Shown here: one piece after another, positions 1-11,782 of the stretch
How the letters are laid out: each line of letters begins with the position of its first letter
Numbering within the stretch: position 1 is the first letter of the stretch
Assembly: GCA_013368445.1 (NCBI GenBank)
Contig: JAACJO010000027.1
Span: 395,241 to 459,240 of the forward strand
DNA from: Leucocoprinus leucothites
Taxonomy: Eukaryota; Basidiomycota; Agaricomycetes; Agaricales; Agaricaceae
Direction: 5' to 3'
DNA: 64,000 nucleotides
Program-made: the position numbers and the translations under genes
Notes under the pieces: model-generated
Database searches by the model: none
Seen by the model: only the letters and a program-made list of their open reading frames with translations
What the model was told of the DNA's origin: nothing

Positions 1-949
1 AGTACCAACATGAAAAGAAGCCACTGCAGATCATATCTCTGGTCTGTTAATCAAGAACATCTTCTCGCATTTTGGAACCTTAGACAAAATTATCTCTGAT
101 TGAGACCCTAGATTTGTTGCTAAATCTGTTCAAGCTCTGTTCAAGAAGCTAGGAATAGAACATGCATGATCTACTGCATACCACCCTCGATCCAATGGTA
201 CCACTGAATGCTTCAACCAGGAAATCAAAATGTACCTTTCTGCTTACTGCTCCAAGAACACTCTTGACTAGTCAAAGAAATTATCCCTTGTCGAATTTGC
301 ACACAATTCTCACACCCACTCCAACAGATCACAGACACCCTTTGAACTGATGTACAGCCACCCCCTCAAAGCTTTCCCAACTGATCAAGAACCAATGAAT
401 AATTCAGTGACTGAAGACTGTATTGACTGGACAAAGAATATCTGCATCACTGCACAAGATTCACATGAGAAAGCAAGGCAAACTATGACTGAACATATTA
501 AAGGCCCACTCCCCAAATTAGAAGTAGGACAGAAGGTTTGGCTGGATTCACACAATCTCCCTATTTGTGCACCATCAAGGAAACTATCAGCAAAATGCAT
601 AGGACCTTTTGAAATCACAAAGAAGCTTGGACCTGTGAACTATGAACTAAAATTACCCAAATCACGGAAAGTTCATCCTTGCTTCCACATAGGGCTCCTA
701 TGGCCAGTAACTGAGAACAATGAATATGAAATTCATTTTGAGAACCTGCCACCTGATCTCATAGAAGGAGAAGAAGAATGGGAAGTCAAAGATATTGTTT
801 GCCATTGGAGAACACATCGTGGAAAGATTGAATATCTGATCCACTGGAAAGGATACCCAAATTTAGAACGGACATGGCAGGCCACAGACACCCTAAAGCA
901 TGTACAGGAGATGCTAGACACATATAAACAGCATCACAAACTTTGTTGA
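1..949 (+). pseudogene. Ty3/gypsy pol 3' fragment: integrase core, C-terminal domain and chromodomain
   Basis: This is the 3' end of a retrotransposon polyprotein; the left part lies outside the window. Bases 1-350 read as the last half of an integrase catalytic core (HFGTLDKIISD, then TAYHPRSNGTTE followed by the E helix) with in-frame stops and a frame change. From 350 the frame is open for 199 codons. It contains the integrase C-terminal region (VGQKVWLDSHNL, GPFEITKKLGP, HPCFHIGLLWP) and ends in a chromodomain (EEEWEVKDIVCHWRTHRG, then YLIHWKGYP). Chromodomain integrases of this kind direct insertion towards heterochromatin. The stops at the start make it a dead copy. It is a different subfamily from the element at 3,664-17,951. 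Confidence 0.88.
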
Positions 950-962
950 AAAACCCAGAATC

Positions 963-2604
963 ATGCAACACCTCATTCTAAACATCACCCTAGAACCCTA
1001 CACCTACCAAACCAATGTACCTCTTACACCCCTATGCAAATCAGACATCACATCTAATTCCAGTCATTTATCTCCATGCCCTCCAACATATACTGCACCT
1101 GGATCAGGAATGAGCTATGTCTCTACCCCTCCAGTCACAACCATTGAAATCATTCAGCCCCCTTCCCCAATCTTGGAAGATTCCACACCAGAAGAAAGTG
1201 TCACCAACCCCACTCGAGCCATTCATACCTTCCAACTCTACAACACCCCCTTCACTGAAGCTAGGGCCACTCTCTGTAAAGATTCACTCAACACTGTCCA
1301 GTCTGACTTATTCAGGGAGGACTGGACTACTCTCCTATTTCTTAAACATGCATTGCTCCACCACTCATATTCCCTCAAGTGCCATGCTGACTCACTTCAC
1401 TGAACTATCAAATCCCCTGTCATTAGGAAAATCATATCAGCAGCTGAACAAGCCCTTTATGCTTTCCCAAAGGCTCCAGATCCAAGTGAGCCTAGTGAGA
1501 CTTGACAAGGACCTGAACTCCCTGATCTCCAGTACCCAGATGGACCCAATGATGGAACCAATGGAGTACCCCCTGAACTTCCTAATGTGGCTTGACCTGA
1601 CACCCCTCAGAGAGAGGAACAAGCTGGAACACCTGATAATGGACTATGATTGCCACAAATGGAATCTGACCTGGTTCTCACCCCCAAAATTCCTGAACTG
1701 AGAGTTTACTGTGCAATCTGTAGGATCAATGGTCATTTTGTGGACCAATGCAAACAATACACCTGTAACTACTGCCAACACTCAGCCCCTGGACATCTCA
1801 GATGATACTGCCTCCTCAACAAACACTGAGCCTGCACCACCCAGGAGTTCACACAAGTCCTCCAATGATGAGCTGTTGCAAAGTTCCCACAACTACACCT
1901 CTTCCCACTCACTGCATTCATCAATGGAGTCTCTGATTGAGAACAATGATGGCTCAAACCTATCCTTACCTGCAAACATCCATTTCAAGTATTTAGACCC
2001 AGAGACCTCCCCTTATCTTCTTCCCAAACCTCTCCAGCTCAAGAAATCTGTCCAATCCAACTAGTCCAATGTCAACAACAAAGGCAAAATGAAGTCTTCC
2101 TCCATGTGGGACACAACTCAACAGACAGAAGTAGAACACAAGTTCTACCACTGTGTTCTCTAGCTTACCTGACTCCTGATACCTGACATTCATATTACAA
2201 AACACCTCACCATTGACCTTGTACCCAATGCCACCTCAGACCCTGACAAATCTCTGATGGAGGCTATGACCATTGGGATGCTTATGGAGAAGAGTATGAT
2301 GACTCCTATGATGATGTTGCCTAGGCCAACATCACTGGGGAGCCCTACTGAACAGACTTTGAGTAAAGACATTGATGAGGACATCAAGTCGTACAAAAGA
2401 GATAATGTTATAAACATTGACTTGATTGACACCCATTGTGACTTGATCATTCTAGACGCTGACACAGCCACCTGGTCTGAAGCAGCCTTACTAGATTGGG
2501 AAGAATATATTGGGAAGTTTGATATCAAGGAAGAGAGATTCAACATCAATTGGGATGAGTACAATGTCATCACCAGGATCAGAAGGAATGGTTTCACTGT
2601 TTGA
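963..2604 (+). pseudogene. Degenerate ORF downstream of the gypsy chromodomain, with two zinc-knuckle motifs
   Basis: This region follows the chromodomain ORF directly and is open in pieces (963-1403, 1117-1701, 1711-2064, 2257-2604). The early part is rich in Pro, Ser and Thr. Around 1,690-1,830 a second frame reads a perfect CX2CX4HX4C knuckle (CAICRINGHFVDQC). A CX2CX6HX4C motif follows at once (CNYCQHSAPGH, stop, YC), broken by one stop codon. The last piece is acidic (IDTHCDLIILDAD, WEEYIGKFDIKEE). Zinc knuckles normally sit in gag, so finding them 3' of the integrase suggests an accessory third ORF of this gypsy lineage, or a gag fragment joined by rearrangement. Function unknown. Confidence 0.5.
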
Positions 2605-3096
2605 TAGGAATGGACTAACAGACTGATAAACAGACAATGATAGTTTCATGGACATTGCATTTGGATTTGAATATTACGATATCTAACTATGATAGCTGTT
2701 ACATCAGCAGATAGATTAGTATTTATCAGTATTGTGATTGTGATATCAGACTTATAGTTGTAGTTTTGTAGTTTGATACTATTTTGGTTAGTTAGTATTT
2801 AAGGACCTTGTATTAGAAAGATTAAACACAAGTTTAATCTTTCCTTTGTTTTCTGGACTACTTGTGTTTACTCACCCCAACTTGAATTCACTTGTATCAT
2901 TGTTGTTGTCTCAAACCTTGCACTACCTTAGACTTACCACAAGTCTTCTTGGCCTTCTCTTACTGGGCTTTTGAGAATACTCAAGCTCATTAATTGAAGT
3001 AGGTTAAAGACCAGTTAGCTGCTGCCTTACATAACCCAATCATGTGTTGTGACATATGATGTTACTAGGCACTCTGACTGTAAATCTTAACAATCA
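2605..3096 (+). repeat. Probable 3' LTR region of the left gypsy element
   Basis: The stretch is non-coding and AT-rich and directly follows the gypsy 3' ORF. A TATA-like run (tatttaagg, about 2,797) is followed by a perfect short hairpin (gaaagattaaac ... gtttaatctttc, about 2,816-2,843). A TG-start candidate lies near 2,689-2,697. Only one copy is in the window, so the LTR ends cannot be fixed. Confidence 0.35.
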
Positions 3097-3399
3097 TGTT
3101 CTGAAATATTGCTGGACTATTGCACATTTGAATGGGAGGTAATGTCTTGCACAGCCTAGGTGCACAGCCTCACATAGCATTACTCAGCCATTGTCATACT
3201 CTTCATCATCCCCTTAGTCACAATGACTCCTTGCTTACTCACCTGTTTCTATTCTTAGACTCTTATAACTCATTTCCTTAGTATATAAACCTTGTAGCTA
3301 TACTATATTTACCAACTCTTTCTTCTTCTCTTTGCTCTCTCATTACTCTCAAGTCTTTACACACTTGTTGCAGCCTAAGTTCTAGCTTAGGTCATAACA
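3097..3399. repeat. Possible solo LTR
   Basis: This 303-bp segment starts TGTTCTG and ends CATAACA. It contains a TATA-like box (agtatataaac, about 3,280) and a C/T-rich tract. It lies immediately before the pogo transposase remnant. The flanks (aatca / agtcc) do not form a clear target duplication, so this is tentative. Confidence 0.35.
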
Positions 3400-3663
3400 A
3401 GTCCCTTCTTCAGGAGGGTTCATGAGCTGAAGGACATTTACAATACAGATAAGACTAGTCTCTTAAACATGTGAGTATTGAATATAATCAGAATAGAAGC
3501 ATGTACTAATCATAGAGAACTTTCTTCAGTATGTGGCCTGATCATGGATTATCTGACAAGTATGTCCCTGGAGTCACAGGAAGAAAATTCTGACTTACAT
3601 TTGCAATCACAATGAATGTAGATGGCAGTGACAAGCTTCTACCATTAATTATAGGTAAATTCC
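3400..3663 (+). pseudogene. Pogo-type DDE transposase fossil, part 1
   Basis: The sequence reads ELKDIYNTDKTSLL, the first-Asp block of pogo/Fot1 transposases (normally DxDET; the E is lost here). It continues GVTGRKF, stop, LTFAITMNVDGSDKLLPLI, IGKF, matching the conserved NADGSEKLPPLIIGK block. It is cut exactly at IGKF by the gypsy LTR that starts at 3,664. Coding resumes after the other LTR at 17,952 in the same frame. Several stops show it is a fossil. Confidence 0.85.
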
Positions 3664-3889
3664 TGTAGCTGTTTTGTGACTTGGTCACTCTATGACTTAT
3701 GCTTATGTTGTTATATATTTTCCTATGTCATCTGTTACCTAAGCTGATGAAGAGTAGATAGTATATTTATGAATATTCCTTGTACTAGATACTCTTTGGA
3801 CTCTCAAATATCAAACTTTACTCCTAGTGAGTCTTGGTGTTCTTGAGTTTCTTTCCATGTGACACAGCCATTCTCACTCTTGCATCACA
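3664..3889 (+). repeat. 5' LTR of the gypsy element
   Basis: 226 bp, TG...CA ends, pairs with 17,726-17,951. Differences are few and mostly transitions (for example tatattttcc / tatgttttcc). No canonical tRNA-primed binding site was recognised directly after it. Confidence 0.93.
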
Positions 3890-4320
3890 TATTTTCAACA
3901 GTCAAAAAGCTTTGAATTTTACTATGCCCTAACAAGGCATACCCCCTCTCTCTCTTGTTGACTTCACCAACCTCTGGACACCCTGGTCTGATCAACCTGG
4001 AAATCTGCTATCTACAACTATTGACACATGTCCCTCTCCCAAACCTAGTTTCCAATCTATAGTTGTACTCTCTAGATGGCCACTGGCAGGTACAATTTGT
4101 GCAACCACAAGGTTGTTGAAGAAAGTCCTCCCAACAAGGAAGCTGGAGGTAAGTTTCTGACTACAAATTCTGGTTCTGATTCCATGCATACAGGTAACAG
4201 TACTAGGTATGGGACAATTCCAGTTGTTCCTAGTCAGTCTGTGGAATCTGTAGTGAACTCCATAGCCAATGTGAGCTTATGCTCATCACTGTTGACCCCC
4301 AGTTCTCCATGAGCCAAATA
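3890..4320 (+). other. Gypsy 5' leader
   Basis: This is the region between the 5' LTR and the recognisable gag part. A short open stretch (4,076-4,312, MATGRYNLCNHKVVEESPPNKEAG) may be the N-terminus of gag; no domain is recognisable. Confidence 0.4.
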
Positions 4321-6180
4321 AACATCTGTCCCCTGAGCAATTAGAAGCTATCAACCAAGCCACTGCTGGCCTCTCAGAAGAACAATGAGATGCCTACAAC
4401 TGCTGGATGGCAGGTGCTAATATCACCACTGACCAAGCTAGTGGATCAAGAGACAAGGGCAAAGGTGCAGATCCTCACTATTGGGGCTCAGCTGGAATCC
4501 CCAAATGTAAGCTTGACATGGACACCCAACAAGTCCTTTTGAAAAATCCTGGATATGAGACTATTGACTAAGACAAACCCAAACCCAAACATAAGAAGTG
4601 TTCCAAAGACAAAGAACATGAACATTGTAAGAAACAAAAAGCTCAAAAGAGGTCAAAAATTTGAAAAGAACCTAAATATGCAGTCAAAGAACAAGAGACA
4701 TCTAACCTCTCCTACACATCTGATGGTGTTGCAAACCACATCCACCACATTGCTGATGCAAGCATTGGCAATGCTGCTCCAAGATATGGCAACACTCATA
4801 GAATTGATGATTATCTGCATCCTTCTCAACAGATCAACCCTCAGAGTTACCTAGGTAGAGCCTTCACCAATGCAAGAGCCAACTTGTGACAATCATCATC
4901 TAAACCAAATACTAGTCACTCTAACAAATGCAAAAAACATCATTCAAAGAAGCCTTCCAGGAAACACAAAGGAAAAGGAAAGAGCAAACATCACTGTAGC
5001 AAATGTAGCCCTTCACCATTGACTCTGACAGTGACTCAGACACTTCAGGGAATTTGGATGATGATACATCCAGCAGTGGTGAAGATTCAGACAAGCCATC
5101 CTCTTCTGACCATCACTCAAGCTCAGATAACTCCTGTAGTTGCTCAGACCACTCATCACCTTTGAGCACTCAATCTGATGAGTTGAGTGACACTGACTGC
5201 TCCAACTCTGATGAATCAATCCCAAAACATCACATTAGGCATTGTAACAGGGGCAGAAGGTCTCTGCTCAAGCCAATTCCACCTAACAAATATGATGGCA
5301 ATCCAATCCCACAAACTTACTTCTAGTTTGTCCAACAATCATTGGACTATGTCAATGATGGGAGGGCTCCAGCTGAACATCAGGTCTCTATAATATCTAA
5401 CTTCCTAACTGGGAAGGCATATGAATTCTACACTCATGAGGCATCTCTAGATCCCACTCATTGGAATCTTGATGAGTTCTTTGAAGCATTGTTTGACTAC
5501 TGCTTTCCACTGGATTTCAGAGCCCAACAACATTGGAAACTGGCTTGTTTCTTTCAAAACAAATTTTCCATCAGAGACTATGCTTCCCAGTTGAATGAAT
5601 ATTTCTCTATACTTGGTTATGATAACTCATGCAATGAGACTGACATGGTGACCAAGTTATGGTATGGTCTTAACATCAATATCCAACAACAACTCTGGTT
5701 GGAGAGATTAAACCTTGAACAATCACCCTATAATGAGGTACTCAGAATGGCTGAGACTCTTGAAATGTCAAATCTTGCTGCTTGACACACCATATGGGAC
5801 TCTGGACATGACAACCAAGATCGCAAACATCATCATGATGACCAAAAGGGCCACAAAAATTGTTTATAAAGTCATCCCTGAACCCATCACAATGCCTCCA
5901 GTAATGACAGACAAGTCTACTTTGAAGACACCACTGTCAGGAGAAGCTATTACCTGCTTAACAACTCCTCACATACTCAGTGAAGCAACAGGGAAGACCA
6001 GCAAAACTGCCACTATAGTTGCAAATCCAATTGTTCAGATAATAAATCCTCAGGATATAATAGATATAACTTGACTGAGCAGGAGATAGAAAGACTTCAT
6101 GCAGAGAATTGCTGCTTTAGATGTAAGGAAACCAGTCATACCTCATGCCACTGCCCCACTAGAAACAATGTTGCATCCTC
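4321..6180 (+). pseudogene. Gypsy gag: retrotransposon Gag domain and CCHC zinc knuckle
   Basis: Gag forms the virus-like particle and packages the element RNA. The early part is Lys/Ser-rich (4,555-5,250, with acidic Ser/Asp runs). The retrotransposon-Gag homology is clear at 5,270-5,785: PIPPNKYDGNPIPQTYF, stop, FVQQSLDYVNDGRAP, then FLTGKAYEFYTHEASLDP and LDEFFEALFDYCFP. A zinc knuckle CX2CX4HX4C (CFRCKETSHTSCHC) is read at about 6,113-6,155. The frame is broken by stops near 4,385, 5,326 and 5,785 and by frame changes. The domain order fits its place just after the leader and before the protease. Confidence 0.85.
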
Positions 6181-7444
6181 TAGTTGAAATGGACCTCCCA
6201 GTCAAAGGTCTATCAATAACATTGAGATTTCTGCCATTCAGCAAGCTGAAGAACTTTGTCAGCTAGCCAAAACTACTGAGTGCACTGAGCTGATAGAATT
6301 ATCAATGATGGACTTCAGTGATTATGATAGTAATGCTGGATTTTACACTCACCTCTACAACAACATTGTGCTACTAGAACAAACAGAGCTAATCACTGAT
6401 GATGAATTTCACAGCACCCAGTCTGACAACCTGAAAGCACTATGACCATCAGATCCTTGTCTTGAAGTTCATGATCTTCTTGTGATGGAAGATCTCTGAA
6501 TTGAACCCCCAATGGGATCCTTTGAAAAGGTAAAAGCTTGGTTAACAGAGGATGAATGTTACCTGAGTGGTCCTTACTACTCTGAAGGAGACTACTTCAA
6601 TACTGAGGAACTCTCCCCAATCACATTCAATCACTCTGAGTCAGATGTCAAGGCATCTAAATATGTGAATAATCTGCTTGACAAGAAATGGGATAACATC
6701 AGTTCAGCTCAATGATTTTGGCTTGAACAAGTGATGCAGAAACTCTTACCTAGTAGCTGGGGACTTCAAGTATCTCATCACTCCACTGAGAGCAAAGCAG
6801 CTCCAATCTACAATGAAATTCTAAAAGGTGTGATCTTGGTCAAAGAGTCATACATATTTAGATGGACACCACAGTCTTTGGCAAAGTACATCACTTGAAA
6901 AATATATCAATCAGTGCATCAACAACCACTGAGGAAGCTAATAAACAAAATTGATAAGCTCAGTCACAATCTCATGTGCTTTGATGACCCAATACTCACC
7001 AATGTAGAAAACATCCTTAACATAGCATATTGTCACAAAATCATCAAGTACATGGATGATTACATTCATATTGTTTGACCACCTAGGTTTTTCATCCAAG
7101 CTATTGGAATTGGCTCTTGGGTGACCATCTGAGACCTTGACTGGGATATGGACCTTGAAATTAGTTAGTGCCACCTGTTGGACAAAGAATTCAGCATAGT
7201 TGACTGGGTTAGGAAACACCCAGTGCACAATCATCTTTACCCTGCTACCTCAACAGATCCTGAAACTGTCATTGAAAGTATTAGCTCTCTCTTCAATAAT
7301 ATCATCACAAAAGACTTGCCTCTCAAGGTATGTGATTCTATCAATGTAATGAATGTGAATCTTGAAGTTGATGGTCAACAAATCAAAGCAGGGACTTACC
7401 CTTCTATTCAATGAAACTTAACTATCCCATGCAACATCTCTAGA
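6181..7444 (+). pseudogene. Gypsy gag-protease linker region
   Basis: Short open pieces (6,512-6,715 and 7,178-7,414) lie in line with the protease frame. They have no recognised domain. This part normally links Gag to the aspartic protease in the polyprotein. Stops are frequent. Confidence 0.5.
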
Positions 7445-7840
7445 GTGATCCCTCATCCTCTAGTTGTAGTATTAAAGATAAATAGTCACCCCTGCAGGGC
7501 ACTAATAGACACTGGATCTATGGGAGACTTTATCTCCACAACAATTGCACAACAACTTAGTGTTCCTAAGGTTGAACTTGAAAAAGCCATATCTGTGCAA
7601 ATAGCCTGTCAAGGATTCCCATCAAACATCAACTACTGTACCAGTGTGCAGTTTACTTAACAGAAACTGAATTACAGATGGGAATTTGATATCATGAACT
7701 TGGCAAATTATGATGTTGTACTGGGAACACTGTTCCTGTATCAACACAAAGTTAGTATCTGTATGGAACCTCCTGCAGTGGTCATAGGGAGTGAAGATCC
7801 AATTCCTACAAAGGGACCTCATATTGCCAAGTTATCTTCT
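7445..7840 (+). pseudogene. Gypsy aspartic protease domain
   Basis: The retropepsin active-site loop is plain: ALIDTGSMGDFIS (the D-T/S-G triad) preceded by the hydrophobic strand VVVLKINSHPCR. The distal part continues in another frame at 7,694 with NYDVVLGTLFLYQHKVS, the second conserved block (ILGxPWL-like). One stop lies near 7,660. The protease matures the Gag-Pol polyprotein. Confidence 0.85.
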
Positions 7841-8116
7841 CATGCCATGATGATGTATGAGGATAGGATTGAGGAGATCCGAAATATTCTACTGGAACAT
7901 GCAAAGAAAGTCTGTAGAAATGCTTCAGAAATGCTGCTTCCTCCTTTACAAGACATCAACCACAAAATACCTTTAATAGACTCCAATGTCAAATACTCAT
8001 GGAGACCCTCTTGCTGCCCAGATGCACTGTTAAATTAGTGGGTAAGCAAGAAAGAAGCATACATTAAGTCTGGATGACAGGTCCCAAAACCTGTCCCCAA
8101 TGCATGCCCAATGCTA
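7841..8116 (+). pseudogene. Gypsy reverse transcriptase, N-terminal part
   Basis: LPPLQDINHKIPLIDSN followed by WRPSCCPDALLN matches the region just upstream of the RT palm in basidiomycete gypsy elements (LPPLRxxNHxIPLID). It breaks off at a TA where the DDE transposon begins (8,117). RT resumes at about 11,785. Confidence 0.85.
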
Positions 8117-8501
8117 CAGATAAGGTAGACAATATCAGGAACACACACATGTTATGTAAGCAACTTTTACTCTCAATGAAAAGTGTAATTGTGACAACAC
8201 AAACCAAGTTTGAGACAAAATAATCCCTGGGGATGACAGATAGAGTTTATAGTAATAGTTCCTAGGAGCTGGTTTCCAAGATAATGCTGTATATAAATTA
8301 TTGTTTAATTTTTTTCTTTAAAACCAAAAGTGCACAGTCTACCTTAATCATTTATTTGATGAAGGCTGAGACCAGCAAGGGTTTGAGATCCATGATATTT
8401 TGCCACTTATATAATCATTCACATGACCACTTTGTGGCTGGGGGAAGAGCAAGGGCACTGACAAAAAACAGAATATATTTTGCATTTCTGCCTACAGAGT
8501 A

Positions 8502-11500
8502 ATGGGAAATCATTCCAAAGCTCATAGAGCATGCATAAACAACCTTTCTAAGGCCAAATATGGATGGAAATGCATAGAGAATGCAGCTCCTCCTTCCCAA
8601 GATGCTCCAACTCTCTTGTCTTCCCCCTCTCCAGCAGATAACCAAATCTTCAACACCTTAGAAACAGTCTTCGAACCACAAATGGATGTTGGAGGAAGTC
8701 CTAGTGGTACTATAGATCTTGATGATGAAGATGGTGAAGAGTTGGAGGCTGGAGAGGAGAAAACAGAGGATGAGGTCCGGAGTTTTGCATCAACCTTGCA
8801 AGCAGCATTCCAAGTGGCACAAAAGGCAGAAAAAGACCTGCAGGCACAAGGGCCAAAGAGACCTCGACATTATACTGGAAACTCTGATAGAACAAAGTGA
8901 GATTGGGCCACAAAACCTCAAAATTAGTGGAAGGAGGGCTCAAGCTCATCAATGAATATCTCATCCTTCCAGAGCAAAAAAGCCCTCAATCGGATGAGCC
9001 AAAGGACCAGGAGGAGGTCCAGAGTGATGGAGACGACAAAACCACAGCAGAAGTGGATGAAGAGAGTATTGAGGAACATGTGGAGCGGACTTTTGGAGAA
9101 GAAAAGGTAAATGTGAGTAAGAGAGGTGTTTCTACAGTGTTTTTGGCTCACATTATTCCAGAAACTCCAACCAAAGATGGTTTACATTCAAAATTCTCTT
9201 CATGAGGGTGATAAACAAGTCCTAGAGGTGAAAGAATGTGTCAAAACCATCCTTGATGACCTGAAAAATTGAAACATACTCATTGATGATAGTCCAGAGA
9301 CAGAGATGGACAAGTCCTTGAACCAGATATGTTACAAGGACTTTCCTAGACTCCAGCAAGTTAGAATCAAGCTTACCTTGCTGTCTAAGGACAAGAACCT
9401 TACACAGCTCATCTGAACTTGTCTCATGACCATGATCTCAGCCCTGAACTTCTATCTTGATATTGAGCTGAGCTACACTTGGTGGGAAGCATCCATTCTT
9501 GTGGCAAAGGCTTCAGGAAAGAGTGTCAGTCATGTACACACTATACAGATATGGATATATGAATACCTTCATGAATAAAATCTCCTACTTTACAATTGTG
9601 GCACTGCACTTCTTCTGTCAGTCATCAATGACAAAGACTTCTCATGTGAACTGCAGTTATACCTGATCACAAATGCAAAAAATGGATACATATGGGCTGA
9701 AGACATTGTTGAATATGTCTCAACATCTGAAGTTCAGCAGTGGTTTGGCTCAAAGGTTCCCAAAAGCATCACACTCCACATAGCTCAGTGATGGTTCCAT
9801 TGGCTCAATTGGCAGTACACCTGAAAGCAAAACTGGATGTATGTTGAAAGACACAAGTGTGAGGATATTGTTGAGTATAGGAAAGGTTTTATTAAGTGAT
9901 GGAAGGAGGAGTATGAACTGCAGATGTTTCTCTATGATAACAATGGCAATGCACCACCACCACCAAAAGGCTTTCCAGTCAAACAAGTGGGTCAGTTCTG
10001 GTTGATTCCCCTCACCCAATTTTTATGAGAATGATTGCAGGAGGTTGAAATGGGGGCACAAAGGAGAGCAGTCATCAACTGAGAAGAAGGGAGAAGGACC
10101 ATCAATCATGGTTTCAGAATTCCTGACACCTGATTGGGGATGCTTGGTGCATGTGGGAGAGTGAGGAGTTTTATTTTTGGACATCTCAACAGAACACTTC
10201 TGACTCCTGACTTTGCAGGGAAGCATGCAATTTTTTCAAAGCAGGGAAAAACTTGGATGGGTATTTTACTGGTGAAGATCTGCTGGCTCAGGCTGACAAG
10301 GCAATTGACATTTTTGAGGAAAAAACAAATGGGTTTGTGACTGGCCTTTTTCTTTTTGATAATACTCCAAGTCACCAACACTGAGCTGCAGATACTCTTT
10401 CAGCTTGACAGATGCCAAAATTTCCTCATGGAACATGCCATCACTGTAAAGACAGCCCAAAAATGCAATCAACCTCTTTTGAGAAAAATGGTGTTCCTAT
10501 CTACCAAGACTTGTATTTTCCAGATGATCATCCAACTATGCCAGGGTGGTTCAAGGGAATGGAGCTCATCATCAAAGAGTGGGGACTCTGGCCAGCTAAT
10601 GGAGAGCTACTTGCCCAGTATGAGGGATTCAAGTGTGAGCTGGACCACACTGACTGCTGCTGCTGTTGGTTACTGTTTTGCCAGCCTAATTTTGTCAATC
10701 AGAAGTCCCAGCTTGAAGAACTCATCATGTCTTGAGGCCACATCTGTGACTTTTACCCAAAATATCATTGTGAGCTCAATTTAATTAAGCAGTATTGGGG
10801 TGCAGTGTCATGATCTGCAATCACAACCTCTCCAATTTGATCTCTGACTATTTTTTTCGATTTCTGATTCCCATGATTTTTCATTATCTACCATTTCTAT
10901 AAATATTTTGCAGCCTGTTTCCACTCATCATTCTATCATCTTTTCATTTGCGCTCATATTCATTTCCGCCATTCCATTTATGTTTGTCATTCTCTGTTGT
11001 GTCATGTCTCTTGTTGTCTATTTACCTTTCATTTATCTGTTTATTTGTTTATCATTGCATTGTGAGCTTTGTGATATTTACATGTTATTTGTCCAATTTT
11101 GTGTTATCTTAAATATGTCGCTACTAGCTCATGTATTACCCATTCTGAAGATCAACTAAGATTCCACTCTTACTCTCTGTCTGATTATTCCTTCAGTGTT
11201 GAATTCCAATTTGCACTGCCTGTCATCTTTCTCATAGACCAAATCAGTCAATGTGATATCAGAAGGGCACAGCACATATGCTGAAGCCAATGACTGACCT
11301 CTCTGTAACTTTCATGTGCTTAGTAAGTGCCGGTAATTTGCAAATCTTGACATGCAGCTAAGCTGCAGGACAGAAATTCTCTGAAGACTGATAATTTAGA
11401 GGGGATGGAGGCACTTGTCAAGAGCTGCCTTGATGATGTCCCTTTACTCCAGATACAGCGGTAAGCTTCCTTCATGACAATGGCATTGAATATAATTACT

Positions 11501-11702
11501 GATAATGTGATTATTGATAAGATACACAAATAGGGTGGCACAATTTATTGATACTTATTCTCAAGGCTTAACAGGCCCAGAAGCAGTGTGGGCAAATAGG
11601 AAGTATTATGGTTATCACATACTTCCTCCAGAAATTACAAAGGAGCTTCACCAGGAGTATGTAGAGAGGTTCTTGGATAGTAGTCAAGTACTATCAACAT
11701 AA
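8502..11702 (+). pseudogene. DDE transposase with Cys-rich insertion, copy 1
   Basis: The N-terminus starts MGNHSKAHRACINNLSKAKY, continues with an acidic stretch, and is interrupted by stops. The catalytic blocks are an IS630/mariner-like triad. The first-Asp block is lost here (copies 2 and 3 keep HDESTFYQN). The second is LFLFDNTPSHQ at about 10,350. The third is YHCELNLIKQYWGA at about 10,770-10,805, where the usual E of LNFIE is K. About 140 residues separate the second and third blocks and include a Cys-rich stretch (DCCCCWLLF). A 547-bp solo LTR splits the third block and coding resumes at 11,358. Many stops; inactive. I recognise the family from recurrent basidiomycete transposase-like proteins. 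Confidence 0.8.
10806..11352. repeat. Solo LTR (547 bp) inside DDE transposase copy 1
   Basis: Starts TGTCATGATC and ends CTTGACA, flanked by a perfect 5-bp target duplication tgcag (10,801-10,805 and 11,353-11,357). Removing the LTR and one tgcag restores the frame ...YWGAAK... of the transposase. A second copy of the family is the LTR at 26,157-26,699. Confidence 0.92.
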
Positions 11703-11782
11703 GCATCCTTCCAAGTGTATCTAGAATGTGATATTTTGCCACTTTGGGCACCTATCAACATGCTTACATAAGGTGCTAAATC

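Larger units (their letters stand above)
8117..11776 (+). mobile_element. IS630/mariner-like DDE transposon, copy 1 (inserted in gypsy RT)
   Basis: The element is bounded by TA on both sides (8,115-8,116 and 11,777-11,778) and interrupts the gypsy RT. Its ends read cagataagg... and ...cataaggtgc. The same right end occurs in copy 3 at 28,814. Length is 3,660 bp, or about 3.1 kb without the solo LTR inside. No convincing long terminal inverted repeat was found by eye. The transposase is on the plus strand. Confidence 0.75.

Noticed and set aside
10908..11284. Hydrophobic open frames resembling membrane proteins
   Set aside because: They lie wholly inside the solo LTR; the same happens in its relative at 26.2-26.5 kb.
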